Notes under the pieces: generated by a model
Database searches by the model: none
Told to the model about the DNA's origin: nothing
The model's input: the letters and a program-made list of their open reading frames with translations, nothing else
NCBI GenBank assembly: GCA_002390225.1
Contig: DGOW01000050.1
Location: 75,076 to 114,591, forward strand
From: Gemmatimonadales bacterium UBA4456
GTDB lineage: Bacteria; Gemmatimonadota; Gemmatimonadetes; Longimicrobiales; Gaopeijiaceae
Length of the DNA stretch: 39,516 bases
Direction of reading: 5' to 3'
In this document: positions 14,415 to 23,603 of the stretch, one piece after another
Numbering within the stretch: the stretch's first letter is position 1
Layout: the number at the start of each line of letters is the position of its first letter
Program-made: the position numbers and the translations under genes

Positions 14415-15890
14415 GTGAGCGATCCTCTCGTTCGGCTGCGTGGTGTCCAGCGGCGGTTCGGGCGCGTTCAGGCGCTTGCCGGCGCGGAACTCGATCTGCA
14501 CGCGGGAGAGGTCCATGGCGTCCTTGGAGCGAATGGCGCCGGTAAGTCGACGCTCTTCAATGTTTTGGGAGGACTCCTCGCCCCGGATGCAGGCAGCCTG
14601 GAAATCGAGGGTGTTCAGACTGCTTTGGGCAGCCCCCGCGATGCATGGTCGCGTGGGATTGGACTCGTCCACCAGCACTTCACGCTGGTCCCTGCACTTT
14701 CCGTGAGGGAGAATCTCGCTCTCGGGCTTCGGGGTCGGTCGCTGACCGAGGTTGGGGGGGTCGTCGAGGCGACAATGGAGCGGACGGGGCTTCGAGTCCC
14801 GCTCGAGGCCACCGTGTCGGCAATCGGTGTCGGGGACCGTCAGCGCACCGAGATCCTCAAGACGCTCCTGCGTGACCCCAAGGTGCTTGTGCTCGATGAG
14901 CCAACCGCTGTTCTGACGCCCGAAGAGGTGGACGGACTCTTTGACTTGCTTCGGGAGTTGGCGGGGGAAGGCCGGGCGGTGGCATTGGTCGCTCACAAAC
15001 TCGACGAGGTCCTCGCCGTCTCAGATCGACTGACTGTGCTCCGAGCCGGGCGGACCGTGCTGACCACGGAACGCGCGGGTGCCTCGGAGCGAGCCCTCGT
15101 CGCGGCCATGGTGGGAAGCGGCGTGGCCGATGAGATCGCGCTGGGGGTGCATCGCACGGGCATGAAGCGGGACGCCCCGGCGCGCGATCCATCCGCGGTT
15201 GTTGGCCGTCTCACTGGAGTGACGGGTGAACGGCTGACCAACGCCACGCTTGAGGTACGTGCAGGCGAGGTGCTGGGGGTCGCAGGGGTCGAGGGCAATG
15301 GACAACACGAGCTTGCCCTCGTTCTCGCAGGGCGTGTACGACCAGCGGTGGGCGTTGCTCAAGTCCCCGATGAGGTAGCCTTCGTTCCACAGGACAGACG
15401 CACCGAAGGCCTGGTGCCAGACTTCGACTTGACCGAGAACATCGCACTCGCGCTGAGTCGGCTGGACCGTTTCGGAGCAGGACCTCTCATGCCGTGGGAT
15501 GCGCTGGAGGAGGAGGCCGAACGGATCAGGACCCGTTTTGACGTCACTGCTCCTTCCGTCGCGACACTCGCGGGGGCGCTATCTGGTGGAAACCAGCAGC
15601 GGGTCATTATCGGACGGGAGTTGGCACTCGGTGCGCAGATGCTCGTCGCCGAGAATCCGACTCGTGGACTCGACGTCGCAGCCGCGGCGTACGTGCACGG
15701 GGAGCTCGTCCGCCTGGCTGCGGCCGGGCTGGCGATTGTGCTCGTGTCTACGGATCTCGACGAGATCCTTGAACTCTCGGACCGCGTGGTGGTCATGACA
15801 CGTGGGCGTATCGTCGTGGTGCCCGGGAACGAGCGGACAAGGGAAGGAGTGGGCGCGCTCATGCTGGCTGGCAGGAGTCAGACGGGATGA
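14415..15890 (+). CDS. nucleoside ABC importer ATP-binding protein (double ATPase)
   Basis: A 491-residue protein with two tandem ABC domains, as in the sugar/nucleoside (Mgl/Nup) class. The first has Walker A GANGAGKST, the Q-loop region VHQHFTLVP, a shortened signature IGVGDRQR and Walker B VLVLDEPTAVLT. The second has a degenerate Walker A (GVEGNGQHEL), a full signature LSGGNQQR and Walker B LVAENPTRGLD. Asymmetry of this kind is normal for the class, with one competent site expected. The start is GTG 14415, immediately after the lipoprotein stop; an in-frame upstream GTG would overlap it. Its stop overlaps the first permease start (ATGA). Confidence 0.95.
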   Translation: MSDPLVRLRGVQRRFGRVQALAGAELDLHAGEVHGVLGANGAGKSTLFNVLGGLLAPDAGSLEIEGVQTALGSPRDAWSRGIGLVHQHFTLVPALSVRENLALGLRGRSLTEVGGVVEATMERTGLRVPLEATVSAIGVGDRQRTEILKTLLRDPKVLVLDEPTAVLTPEEVDGLFDLLRELAGEGRAVALVAHKLDEVLAVSDRLTVLRAGRTVLTTERAGASERALVAAMVGSGVADEIALGVHRTGMKRDAPARDPSAVVGRLTGVTGERLTNATLEVRAGEVLGVAGVEGNGQHELALVLAGRVRPAVGVAQVPDEVAFVPQDRRTEGLVPDFDLTENIALALSRLDRFGAGPLMPWDALEEEAERIRTRFDVTAPSVATLAGALSGGNQQRVIIGRELALGAQMLVAENPTRGLDVAAAAYVHGELVRLAAAGLAIVLVSTDLDEILELSDRVVVMTRGRIVVVPGNERTREGVGALMLAGRSQTG

Positions 15891-16954
15891 GTGCGGGCAT
15901 CGCACCTGCGCGTGCGCGCGAAGCCGCCCTGCTGGGCCTGGGCGCCGTGACGCTCACGCTCGGAGCTGGAGCGGTCTTGCTCCTGCTGGGTGGCTATGAT
16001 CCCGTTGCTGCTGGCGCGTCTATGCTGCGCGGATCGATAGGAAGCTGGAATACTTTCGTGTCCATCACTCTCGTCCGTTCCGTTCCTCTCCTTTTCGCAG
16101 GACTGGCCGTCGCGCTCGCGTTTCGAGCGGGCGTGTGGAATATCGGGGCTGAGGGACAGTTGTATGCCGGGGCGGTGGGGGGCGTGTGGGTCGCGCTGAC
16201 GTTCACGGGTCTTCCGTCGCTGCTGCTGCTGCCGGCGGTGCTGCTGGCGTCGTGTCTGGCCGGTGGTCTATGGGCGCTGGTGCCTACGCTGATGAGACTC
16301 CGGCTCGGCATCGGCGAGGTCATTACGACCATCCTGATGAACTTCGTCGGGATCTATATGGCCGCCTGGATGGTGCATGGGCCGCTACAGGAACAGCGTG
16401 GCGTCTTCCCGCAGACCGATCGAATCGTCGAGGCTGCGAGACTCCCTGCGCTGATCCCGGGTACGCGGCTCCACATCGGCTTTGGACTCGCACTGGTGAT
16501 TGCGGCTGTGCTCGCTGTGATGTTCCGGCGCACTCGACTCGGCTTTCAGATCCGCGCAGTAGGTGCATCCCCTCAGGCGGCTGCCGTGGCCGGACGTATT
16601 GACCCGGCACGTGTGATCTTCATCAGCTTCCTGGCCTCTGGCGCCATTGCGGGCCTGGCGGGCGGTGCAGAGGTGTCCGGGCTTACCTACGCGCTCTACG
16701 AAGACCTCTCCGATGGCTGGGGTTACACCGCAATCGCAGTGGCACTGCTCGGGGGTCTCCGCCCGGGGGGCGTCGTCGTGACGGCGATCTTCTTCGGCGC
16801 CCTGCAGGCAGGTGCCGGCGCGATGCAGCGTGATGCCGGTATTCCCGCGGCGTGGGTCGACGTTGTAGAGGCGCTGGTCATTCTTGCAGTGCTCGGGCTT
16901 GATCGGGTACGCGCGGCGCGTGCGGCCGCACCGACGGGGGAGGGTGGGGCATGA
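15887..16954 (+). CDS. nucleoside ABC importer permease 1
   Basis: A 355-residue inner-membrane permease of the BPD_transp_2 type, related to YufP/NupP. It has about eight to ten hydrophobic helices and the conserved AFRAGVWNIGAEGQL loop near residue 80, which contacts the ATPase or forms the substrate path. The characteristic AVGASPQAAAVAGRI and late GLRPGGVVVTAIFFGALQAGA are present. It overlaps the ATPase gene and the second permease gene by four bases each, giving tight stoichiometric coupling. In the family this subunit pairs with the next one to take up nucleosides. Confidence 0.94.
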   Translation: MSAGIAPARAREAALLGLGAVTLTLGAGAVLLLLGGYDPVAAGASMLRGSIGSWNTFVSITLVRSVPLLFAGLAVALAFRAGVWNIGAEGQLYAGAVGGVWVALTFTGLPSLLLLPAVLLASCLAGGLWALVPTLMRLRLGIGEVITTILMNFVGIYMAAWMVHGPLQEQRGVFPQTDRIVEAARLPALIPGTRLHIGFGLALVIAAVLAVMFRRTRLGFQIRAVGASPQAAAVAGRIDPARVIFISFLASGAIAGLAGGAEVSGLTYALYEDLSDGWGYTAIAVALLGGLRPGGVVVTAIFFGALQAGAGAMQRDAGIPAAWVDVVEALVILAVLGLDRVRAARAAAPTGEGGA

Positions 16955-17877
16955 ACCAGATCGAACTCACGCTCTTTCTCGAGTCGGCTGTGCGCCTGGG
17001 TATCCCACTCGCGCTCGCGGCAATAGGCGAGACCATCACCGAGCGCAGTGGTGTCATCAACATCGGGCTCGAGGGGTCGATCATTGCAGGGGCACTGGGT
17101 GGGGCCCTCGGAGCGCTGGCGTTCGAAGGAGCAGGTCTGGGTGTTCTGTCGGGTGCGATGGCGGGTCTGCTGGTTGGGCTGGTCTTCGCCGTATTTGCGA
17201 TTGGTCTGGGTGCGGATCAGATCATCACAGGTACCGCGGTCACGATCGGCGGCCTCGGCATGACCGGGGCCATATACCAAGCCCGGTTCGGAGCCACTGG
17301 AACCGAGCTCTCCCTCCCCACGCTGGCCCCTGTGGCCATACCGGTCCTCTCCGAGATCCCGCTAGTGGGAAGCGCACTTTTCGCGCAGGCACCGACAGCC
17401 TATTTCGCGTATCTGATGGCTCCGATCGCCTGGTACGTGCTCTTCAAGACGGCGTGGGGCCTCGAGCTGCGCGCGACTGGAGAGGCACCGGCTGCCGCGG
17501 AGGCTGCAGGGGTGCGCGTTCGGCTGGTGCGGTTCATGGCCACGCTGTTCGGAGGCGCGATGGCGGGGATCGCAGGTGCACACCTGGCGCTCGCGCATGC
17601 CGGGACCTTTGCAGAGAACATGAGCGCCGGGAAGGGGTTTATCGCGATTGCGGTCGTCGTGCTTGGCCGCTGGAATCCATTGCTTGTGCTCTTTGCGGCG
17701 CTCTTCTTCGGCGCGGCATCGGCGCTGCAGTTCTTCTTGCAGGCACTCGGCTTCGATCTCGCGTACCAGATCTTTCTGGCCTTTCCCTACGTGCTGACGC
17801 TGGCTGCGCTCGCGGGGTGGGTCGGGAAATCGCGGGCGCCCGCGGCTCTGGCACTGCCATGGGAGCCCCATCGGTGA
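16951..17877 (+). CDS. nucleoside ABC importer permease 2
   Basis: A 308-residue permease of the same class, related to YufQ/NupQ. It carries ITERSGVINIGLEGSIIAGA at the start and the coupling-type loop RATGEAPAAAEAAGVRV. The conserved late segment SAGKGFIAIAVVVLGRWNP is followed by an ALFFGAASALQFF helix. Together with the preceding gene it forms the membrane channel of the BMP-type importer. It ends 66 bases before the PIG-L deacetylase start on the same strand, and no terminator is seen between, so read-through into the deacetylase is plausible. Confidence 0.94.
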   Translation: MNQIELTLFLESAVRLGIPLALAAIGETITERSGVINIGLEGSIIAGALGGALGALAFEGAGLGVLSGAMAGLLVGLVFAVFAIGLGADQIITGTAVTIGGLGMTGAIYQARFGATGTELSLPTLAPVAIPVLSEIPLVGSALFAQAPTAYFAYLMAPIAWYVLFKTAWGLELRATGEAPAAAEAAGVRVRLVRFMATLFGGAMAGIAGAHLALAHAGTFAENMSAGKGFIAIAVVVLGRWNPLLVLFAALFFGAASALQFFLQALGFDLAYQIFLAFPYVLTLAALAGWVGKSRAPAALALPWEPHR

Positions 17878-17943
17878 CCCCGTGGATCGCCTGCCGTACC
17901 TTGTGACGCTGGACAGTGGGGATATGACTCAGTGGAGTGCACG

Positions 17944-20631
17944 ATGAAGTCGTTCATGACCCGGCTCGCGGGCTCACCTGTGGCTGCCGTATTTCTGGGC
18001 GTTCTTCTGTTCGCCGCGCCCGTGGAGGCGCAACGTCTCGAGGGCACCGGGACGGTTGCTACCGGCCTTCTGCTTCGGCAGATGGACGGCGTGAAGCGGG
18101 TGCTCATGATCGCCGCGCACCCGGACGACGAAGACACCGCCCTGCTCACGACGCTCGCACGAGGGCAGGGGGCCGAGACAGCGTATCTCGCCCTGACGCG
18201 TGGAGATGGTGGTCAGAACCTTATCGGGCCAGAGCTGTGGGAGGGGCTCGGCATTGTTCGGACAGGTGAACTCTTGGCCGCACGTGAGCTCGACGGTGGG
18301 CAGCAGTTCTTCACGACGGCATTCGACTACGGGTATTCGAAGAGTGCGGCCGAGGCGCTCTCATTCTGGCCACGCGAAGAGCTTCTGTCGGAAGTGGTGT
18401 GGACAGTGCGGTCGTTTCGACCACACGTGATCGTCTCCGTGTTCAGTGGGACGCCAGCGGATGGCCACGGGCAGCACCAGGCGGCGGGGATCATGGCCCG
18501 TGAGGCCTTTGCCGCTGCGGGCGACCCCAGGCGGTTCCCCGAACAGCTCGCTCTCGGGGTGGAGGCGTGGGAGCCGCTCAAGCTCTACCAGACGTCGCGT
18601 CGGCGATTCTTCCCCCAAGGCGCGGAGGGAGATGACGGCGCGCTCGATGTGCCGACAGGTGTCCATGATCCTCTTCTGGGTCGCTCCCTTCTTCAGCTCT
18701 CCATGGAGAGTCGGAGCCAGCATCGCTCACAGGACATGGGAGCTGCTCAGCCTGCCGGACCGCGGCTGACCGGAGTCATTCTGATGGAGAGTCGCGTCGG
18801 TGATGACGCTCAGGAGATCTTCGAGGGAGTCGACACGACTCTGGTCGGAATTACTGCCGGTCTTCCGGTTGCTGCGGCCAACGCCGCACGCGTGCCCCTG
18901 AATGAGTACAGGCGTTCCATACTCGCGGCTGTGGATGAGTTCGGCCTCGATCCCATGCCGATTGCGCCGCATCTCTTCGATGCGAGAATGTATCTGCAGG
19001 CGGCACAGGCTGAAGTTGGCGACGCAGCCGACATGGAATTCGCTACCGCGATCGCGACGCGACTGGATGTGACGAACCGCGCGATCTTCGCGGCTACGGG
19101 TGTCTCCTTCGACGTTCGTTCTGTCGACGATCTCGTCGTGCCGGGACAGACGGTGAGGGTCGGGGCGCAGCTCTGGAACGGTGGTACGTACACACTCGCA
19201 AGCCCCGAAACATCTCTGGCCCTCCCTGCGGGGTGGACGTCGACGCTCGTCGAAACGAGCGGGCTTTCACCGGAGGGCTCGGTGGCTCCCGGTGATCTCG
19301 CATCGTTCACGTACGAAGTCGCCGTGCCAGCCGACGCGGACATGTCCCGCCAATACTACCTTCGTGAGGCACGCGAAGGAGCTCGCTACGTCTGGCCCGA
19401 CGAGCCTGAATTGTGGGGTCTCGCGCGTGATCCGGAGCTGGTGCAGGGTGCGGTGATCTTCGGCTTTGCTTCGGATGATCCGAGTGATACGGCAGCCCTG
19501 ATTCACGCAGGCCGGAACACGATGAGGGTGGACTGGCGGTACGTCGGGGTGGACCCCGCGTTCGGTGAATTCGAGAAGCCAGTACTCGTGGTCCCACCCG
19601 TTTCGGTCACGGTTGCCCCCTCCGGTGTGACGTGGCCACAGAGTAAGTCCGGTGCCCAGGCGGTGTCTGTGGTCGTTCGGACAGAGTCGGAGCAGGGGAG
19701 TCGTGGCTCGGTCGAGATGTCTGCTCCGGCCGGCTGGACCGTGACGCCGTTGTCGCAACCGTACGCGCTGGATGAAGCGGGTGCCGAGCGCTCCATGACG
19801 TTCGATGTCCAGCCTGACGGTATGGTGGCTGCAGGCCAGCATACGTTCGATGTCTTTGCTCGCACGGATGGCGGCCACGTGTACGATGAGGGGTACATGC
19901 TCATCGACTACGAGCACATCGAGCGTACAGCACTCTATTCAGACTCCGAGGCAACGGTGTCTGTCGTTTCGGTCGAGGTTCGGGATGATGTTCGGGTTGG
20001 CTACATCATGGGCTCGGGCGATGATGGGCCGGAGGCAATCCGTCAGATTGGGGCGCCGATCGAGATGCTCGATGAGGCGCGCGTTCGGGACGGTGACTTC
20101 GAGGGCTTCACGACCATCGTCCTCGGCGTGCGAGCGTACGAGACCCGCCCCGATCTCCAGGCGTCGTCGGCCCAACTGCTCGACTTCGTGCGATCGGGTG
20201 GCACGGTGGTCGTCCAGTACAACCGTGGCCCCCTCGGGAGTCTGTCTCCGTGGGACATGACGGTCGGACGCGGATCACCTCGCGTCTCGGACGAGACTGC
20301 GCCGGTGCACATGCTCGAGCCGGACGCCCCGGTCTTCACCTCTCCGAACCTTATCACTGCTGCGGACTTCGATGGCTGGGTCCAGGAGCGTGGGCTCTAC
20401 TTCGCCTCGACATGGGACGACCGATACACGCCTCTGCTCGAACTCAACGATCCTGGTGAGGAACCACGTCACGGTTCCATGCTGGCGACATCGGTCGGCG
20501 ACGGTGTGTTCGTGTACGCGGCGCTCTCATTCTTCCGGCAGTGGTCGGGCCAGGTACCTGGAGCCTATCGGCTCTTTGCGAATCTGATCTCGCTCGACGC
20601 CGAAGAATGGAGGGCGTTCTCGACGCGCTAA
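17944..20631 (+). CDS. secreted PIG-L/LmbE-family deacetylase with C-terminal GATase-like domain
   Basis: An 895-residue exported protein. A signal peptide (ending near APVEAQ) precedes a PIG-L/LmbE zinc deacetylase domain (about 45-300). It has AHPDDE, the catalytic Asp-rich metal motif, LTRGDGGQNLIG, and DGHGQHQAAG holding the third metal His. The middle (about 400-660) looks like two beta-sandwich (NEW3/alpha-galactosidase-type) domains (LPAGWTSTL, SAPAGWTVTPL). The end (about 670-880) resembles a ThuA/GATase1-like flavodoxin fold (RVGYIMGSGDDGPEAI, TIVLGVRAYETRPDL, GGTVVVQYNRG). PIG-L enzymes remove N-acetyl from GlcNAc-type sugars; the substrate here is unknown. The ATG at 17944 has GGAG upstream. 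Its stop overlaps the next gene (TAATG). Confidence 0.88.
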   Translation: MKSFMTRLAGSPVAAVFLGVLLFAAPVEAQRLEGTGTVATGLLLRQMDGVKRVLMIAAHPDDEDTALLTTLARGQGAETAYLALTRGDGGQNLIGPELWEGLGIVRTGELLAARELDGGQQFFTTAFDYGYSKSAAEALSFWPREELLSEVVWTVRSFRPHVIVSVFSGTPADGHGQHQAAGIMAREAFAAAGDPRRFPEQLALGVEAWEPLKLYQTSRRRFFPQGAEGDDGALDVPTGVHDPLLGRSLLQLSMESRSQHRSQDMGAAQPAGPRLTGVILMESRVGDDAQEIFEGVDTTLVGITAGLPVAAANAARVPLNEYRRSILAAVDEFGLDPMPIAPHLFDARMYLQAAQAEVGDAADMEFATAIATRLDVTNRAIFAATGVSFDVRSVDDLVVPGQTVRVGAQLWNGGTYTLASPETSLALPAGWTSTLVETSGLSPEGSVAPGDLASFTYEVAVPADADMSRQYYLREAREGARYVWPDEPELWGLARDPELVQGAVIFGFASDDPSDTAALIHAGRNTMRVDWRYVGVDPAFGEFEKPVLVVPPVSVTVAPSGVTWPQSKSGAQAVSVVVRTESEQGSRGSVEMSAPAGWTVTPLSQPYALDEAGAERSMTFDVQPDGMVAAGQHTFDVFARTDGGHVYDEGYMLIDYEHIERTALYSDSEATVSVVSVEVRDDVRVGYIMGSGDDGPEAIRQIGAPIEMLDEARVRDGDFEGFTTIVLGVRAYETRPDLQASSAQLLDFVRSGGTVVVQYNRGPLGSLSPWDMTVGRGSPRVSDETAPVHMLEPDAPVFTSPNLITAADFDGWVQERGLYFASTWDDRYTPLLELNDPGEEPRHGSMLATSVGDGVFVYAALSFFRQWSGQVPGAYRLFANLISLDAEEWRAFSTR

Positions 20632-21704
20632 TGGCTATGTCGTATCAGGGCCTGTGCACCAGACGTGCGACGAGACTGCTGGAACAGCGAGCAGGCGTAC
20701 TGATCGCGCATACGCTGCTTTTTATCTTTGGCTGCGGTGGCGAGACCCGACCCGTCACGCTCGACGTACGCACGGACCTGGTCGAGGAACTGCGTGACTA
20801 CGTAGAGGAGAGCTTCGAGCGAGCGCATCCCGAGGTCGATGTACGGCTGACGGTGGCCACGACCGAGGAGTCCACTGCAGACCTGCTCGCCGGAGTCAGC
20901 CGCGAGGCTCCGTTTGACGTGTGGTGGGGTGCTGAGGCCGCCGGACTCGAAAGGGTGGCAGATGAAGGCCGCTTGCTACCGTATTCGCCGATCTGGCTGG
21001 ACGAGCCCAGCCTGGTCATTCCCGACACAGGTGCTGCCTGGCATCCACTTCTGATCACTCCGTACGTGATCGCCTTCAGTCGCGACGACCTGCCGCTCAC
21101 GCGTGCGCCTACGGACTGGAACGATCTTCGTCACTTCCGATGGTCCGAGGAGATCGAACTTCTCGATCCGCTCCGCTCGGAAAGTGGCGCCTTGTTCCTC
21201 TTGTCCATGTTGGCCAGGTATGAGGCCGAGGTGGACACGGATGCCGGCTTCGATTGGCTCATCACGCTCGACCGTCAGGTCGATTCCTATGCAGCGACTC
21301 CAGGCGACGCGGTTCGGGCCCTTGGGGTCACAGCGTCACGGCTTGCTGTCCTGCCGCGCGCCGATGCAGAGGAGGCAAGAGCGACGGACGCGCCGTGGCT
21401 GTATTACCGGCTTCCGGAGTCCGGCACGCCGATCCTTGCCCGCGGGGTGGCGGTCGTTCGGGGGACGGACGCAGTCGAGGCCGCGCGGGCGTTCGTAGAC
21501 CACGTAGGTGCGTTGGACGTTCGGACGGTATCGAAGCTCCAGACGCGCTGGCAGCCGGCCTACGGTGACGTCGACGCGAGTCGCTTACCGGCCGACTTCG
21601 AGCTGACACATCCCTGGCAGCCCTGGGCGTTGGCCGTGGACCGGATCGAGGCACAGCGCGACATCTGGCTCGATCGATGGGAGCAGGAGATTCAGCGGCG
21701 ATAG
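20631..21704 (+). CDS. orphan ABC-type solute-binding lipoprotein
   Basis: A 357-residue periplasmic binding lipoprotein of the iron(III)/spermidine-type fold. A short signal with Cys35 (FIFGCGGE) is followed by LDVRTDLVEELRDYVEESFERAHPEVDV and a DVWWGAEAAGLERVADEGR hinge region. The later LARGVAVVRGTDAVEAARAFVD is typical of ABC-type Fe3+ binding proteins. No cognate permease or ATPase lies nearby. It overlaps the PIG-L stop by one base. A sensor or borrowed-transporter role is possible. Iron ligands cannot be assigned confidently. It ends two bases from the convergent SSS gene. Confidence 0.82.
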   Translation: MAMSYQGLCTRRATRLLEQRAGVLIAHTLLFIFGCGGETRPVTLDVRTDLVEELRDYVEESFERAHPEVDVRLTVATTEESTADLLAGVSREAPFDVWWGAEAAGLERVADEGRLLPYSPIWLDEPSLVIPDTGAAWHPLLITPYVIAFSRDDLPLTRAPTDWNDLRHFRWSEEIELLDPLRSESGALFLLSMLARYEAEVDTDAGFDWLITLDRQVDSYAATPGDAVRALGVTASRLAVLPRADAEEARATDAPWLYYRLPESGTPILARGVAVVRGTDAVEAARAFVDHVGALDVRTVSKLQTRWQPAYGDVDASRLPADFELTHPWQPWALAVDRIEAQRDIWLDRWEQEIQRR

Positions 21705-21706
21705 GC

Positions 21707-23377
21707 TCAGGACGAGGCCGCTTCCCGATCTCCTGCACTCAGCACCAGACCGACGACGACCACGACCACGGCGCCGATCACGTTCTGCCACAGGAATGCG
21801 ACGTCCGTGCGGAAGTTCACGAAGCCGACCACTGTCATGCCGAGGATCAGCCCGACAAACGCCCCGTTGGCTCGCGCCCTCGGAATCATAGCGAGCAGGA
21901 AGACGCCGAGAATCGATCCGTAGAAGAACGATCCGAATCGGTTCACCACCTCGATCAGTGAGCCCAGGGTTGCTGCGTATGTCGCGACCACGCAGGCAAA
22001 GAGGCCCCACAGGGCCGTCGCTCCTTTCGAAATCGCAAGGTAATGGGCGTCCGTCGCCTCGGGTCTGACCCATCGGCGATAGAAGTCGATCACGCTCGTT
22101 GTGGCGAGTGAATTGAGCTCGGAAGAAATGCTCGACATCGCAGCTGCGATGACCCCCGCGATGAACAGTCCAGCCAACCCGAGGGGAAGCTCGTTGAGCA
22201 CGAAGCGTGGGATGATGTAGTTGACGTCTCGTGACGCTTCGCCGGTCACGTCCTCGGCCATTGTCAGCGCATTCCCCCGGATCGTCTGGATGTCAGCTTC
22301 GCGATCGAGGAAGATCTGCATGGCCGCGTCAGCCGTCGCATCGTCACCGGCGGCGGCGACCTCGAGGGCGGCGCTCTCACGAAGCGTGAACGCCGATGCG
22401 TACTCCGCCTGCAGGGCGTCGTACGCGGCGCCCCGCTCGGCGACGACAGCCTCCTCATGTGCAGGGTTGTACAGTAGGGGCGGCTGCACGAACTGGTAGT
22501 AGACGAAGACACCGACCCCGACGAAGAGCACCAGCGCCTGCAAGGGAATCTTCCAGTAGGCACTCACAAGCAGCGACGTGTTCGCTTCTTCAATGGAGCG
22601 TGCTGCGAGGTAGCGCTGGACCTGGCTCTGATCCGTCCCGAAGTACGACAGCATCAGGAAAGTCCCACCGAGGACGCCGGACCAGAAGGTGTACTGCTCG
22701 TTGATATCGAACCCGAAATCGAACGTCTTGAGGCGTCCGGTTGCCCCTGCGATCTGAAGGGCATCATGCGGATGTACCGGCATCTGCACGAGCAGCACGA
22801 TCATGATCGCTACGAGCGCCACGACGATGAGTACCATCTGTTTCACGTCCGCCCAGGCGACCGCCTGTACGCCACCGATCATCGTGTACATGACGGTCGG
22901 CACACCGATCAGGACGACCGCCCATACGAGCGGGATGCCGAAGATGGCGCTCAGGACGACTCCGGGTGCTGCCATGATGGTCCCGACGCTCATCCCCCGG
23001 GACAGCAGAAACAGGAAGGCGGTGAATGAGCGGGTCTTCGCGTCGAAGCGCTGCTCTAGATATTCGTAGGCCGTGTACACGCCCGAGCCGTGGAGCAGGG
23101 GGACGAGCGTGACCCCCAGGATGACCATCGCCAGGGGGAGTCCGAAGTAGAGCTGTACGAAGCGAAGGCCGTCCGTCGCCCCCTGACCCGTCGTGCCGAT
23201 CATGGTCACGGCGGAGAGCTGTGTGGCCATCACCGAGAGGCCGACCACCCACCAGGACAGGGACTTATTCGCTGCGAAATAGCCGGCGATCGTATCGGTG
23301 TCCTTCGATTTTCGAATGCCGTCGACAACGACGTACGTGAGATATGCAACGACGATGACCCAGTTGATCCAATGCAT
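21707..23377 (-). CDS. sodium:solute symporter (SSS family)
   Basis: A 556-residue, about 13-helix Na+-coupled symporter. Helix-region marks are DTIAGYFAANKSLSWWVVGLS, ATQLSAVTMIGTTGQGATDG and the late LFIAGVIAAAMSSISSELNSLAT with the Na+-binding Ser/Thr region. A hydrophilic insertion of about 85 residues (about 300-385: NPAHEEAVVAERGAAYDALQ onward, Ala- and Glu-rich, probably coiled) lies between two helices. It precedes YIIPRFVLNELP; similar inserts are known in some Bacteroidetes-type members. The start is ATG 23377 with GAGG upstream, inside the end of the 40-residue gene. The solute is undetermined. Confidence 0.92.
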   Translation of the reverse strand: MHWINWVIVVAYLTYVVVDGIRKSKDTDTIAGYFAANKSLSWWVVGLSVMATQLSAVTMIGTTGQGATDGLRFVQLYFGLPLAMVILGVTLVPLLHGSGVYTAYEYLEQRFDAKTRSFTAFLFLLSRGMSVGTIMAAPGVVLSAIFGIPLVWAVVLIGVPTVMYTMIGGVQAVAWADVKQMVLIVVALVAIMIVLLVQMPVHPHDALQIAGATGRLKTFDFGFDINEQYTFWSGVLGGTFLMLSYFGTDQSQVQRYLAARSIEEANTSLLVSAYWKIPLQALVLFVGVGVFVYYQFVQPPLLYNPAHEEAVVAERGAAYDALQAEYASAFTLRESAALEVAAAGDDATADAAMQIFLDREADIQTIRGNALTMAEDVTGEASRDVNYIIPRFVLNELPLGLAGLFIAGVIAAAMSSISSELNSLATTSVIDFYRRWVRPEATDAHYLAISKGATALWGLFACVVATYAATLGSLIEVVNRFGSFFYGSILGVFLLAMIPRARANGAFVGLILGMTVVGFVNFRTDVAFLWQNVIGAVVVVVVGLVLSAGDREAASS

Positions 23378-23387
23378 GCCTACGTCC

Positions 23388-23510
23388 TCAGGAGTAGAGG
23401 ATCTGCAGGAGGCCCAGGACGCTGAGTGCGACGACCTGGACGACAAGGACCTGGATCAGGGTGCGCGTGAAGCGATCCCGGGATGAGCCGTGCGTGGCGG
23501 GGTCGGTCAT
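23388..23510 (-). CDS. 40-residue single-pass membrane peptide upstream of the SSS gene
   Basis: A tiny protein with a hydrophilic, basic N terminus (TDPATHGSSRDRFTRT) and one hydrophobic helix of about 20 residues (LIQVLVVQVVALSVLGLL), ending ILYS. Its stop overlaps the ribosome site of the SSS gene 10 bases downstream, so the two are probably coupled. Its arrangement resembles small membrane partners of transporters, but the family is not one I recognise. The start is ATG 23510; an upstream extension is not hydrophobic and is not needed. Confidence rests on the helix and spacing. Confidence 0.6.
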   Translation of the reverse strand: MTDPATHGSSRDRFTRTLIQVLVVQVVALSVLGLLQILYS

Positions 23511-23603
23511 TCGGGTGCAGGTCGTGGGTGCGGAGAAGTGCCGACGGAACCTCCCAATGTGGACTGACCCACGCAAGCGAACGTCACGCCCCTCCTGAAC
23601 AGG

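Noticed and set aside
15021..15362. Minus-strand frames antisense to the ABC ATPase
   Set aside because: Shadow frames of a gene with intact Walker and signature motifs.
22396..23252. Arg/His-rich frames on both strands inside the SSS gene
   Set aside because: Low-complexity shadows; the SSS reading frame is unbroken.
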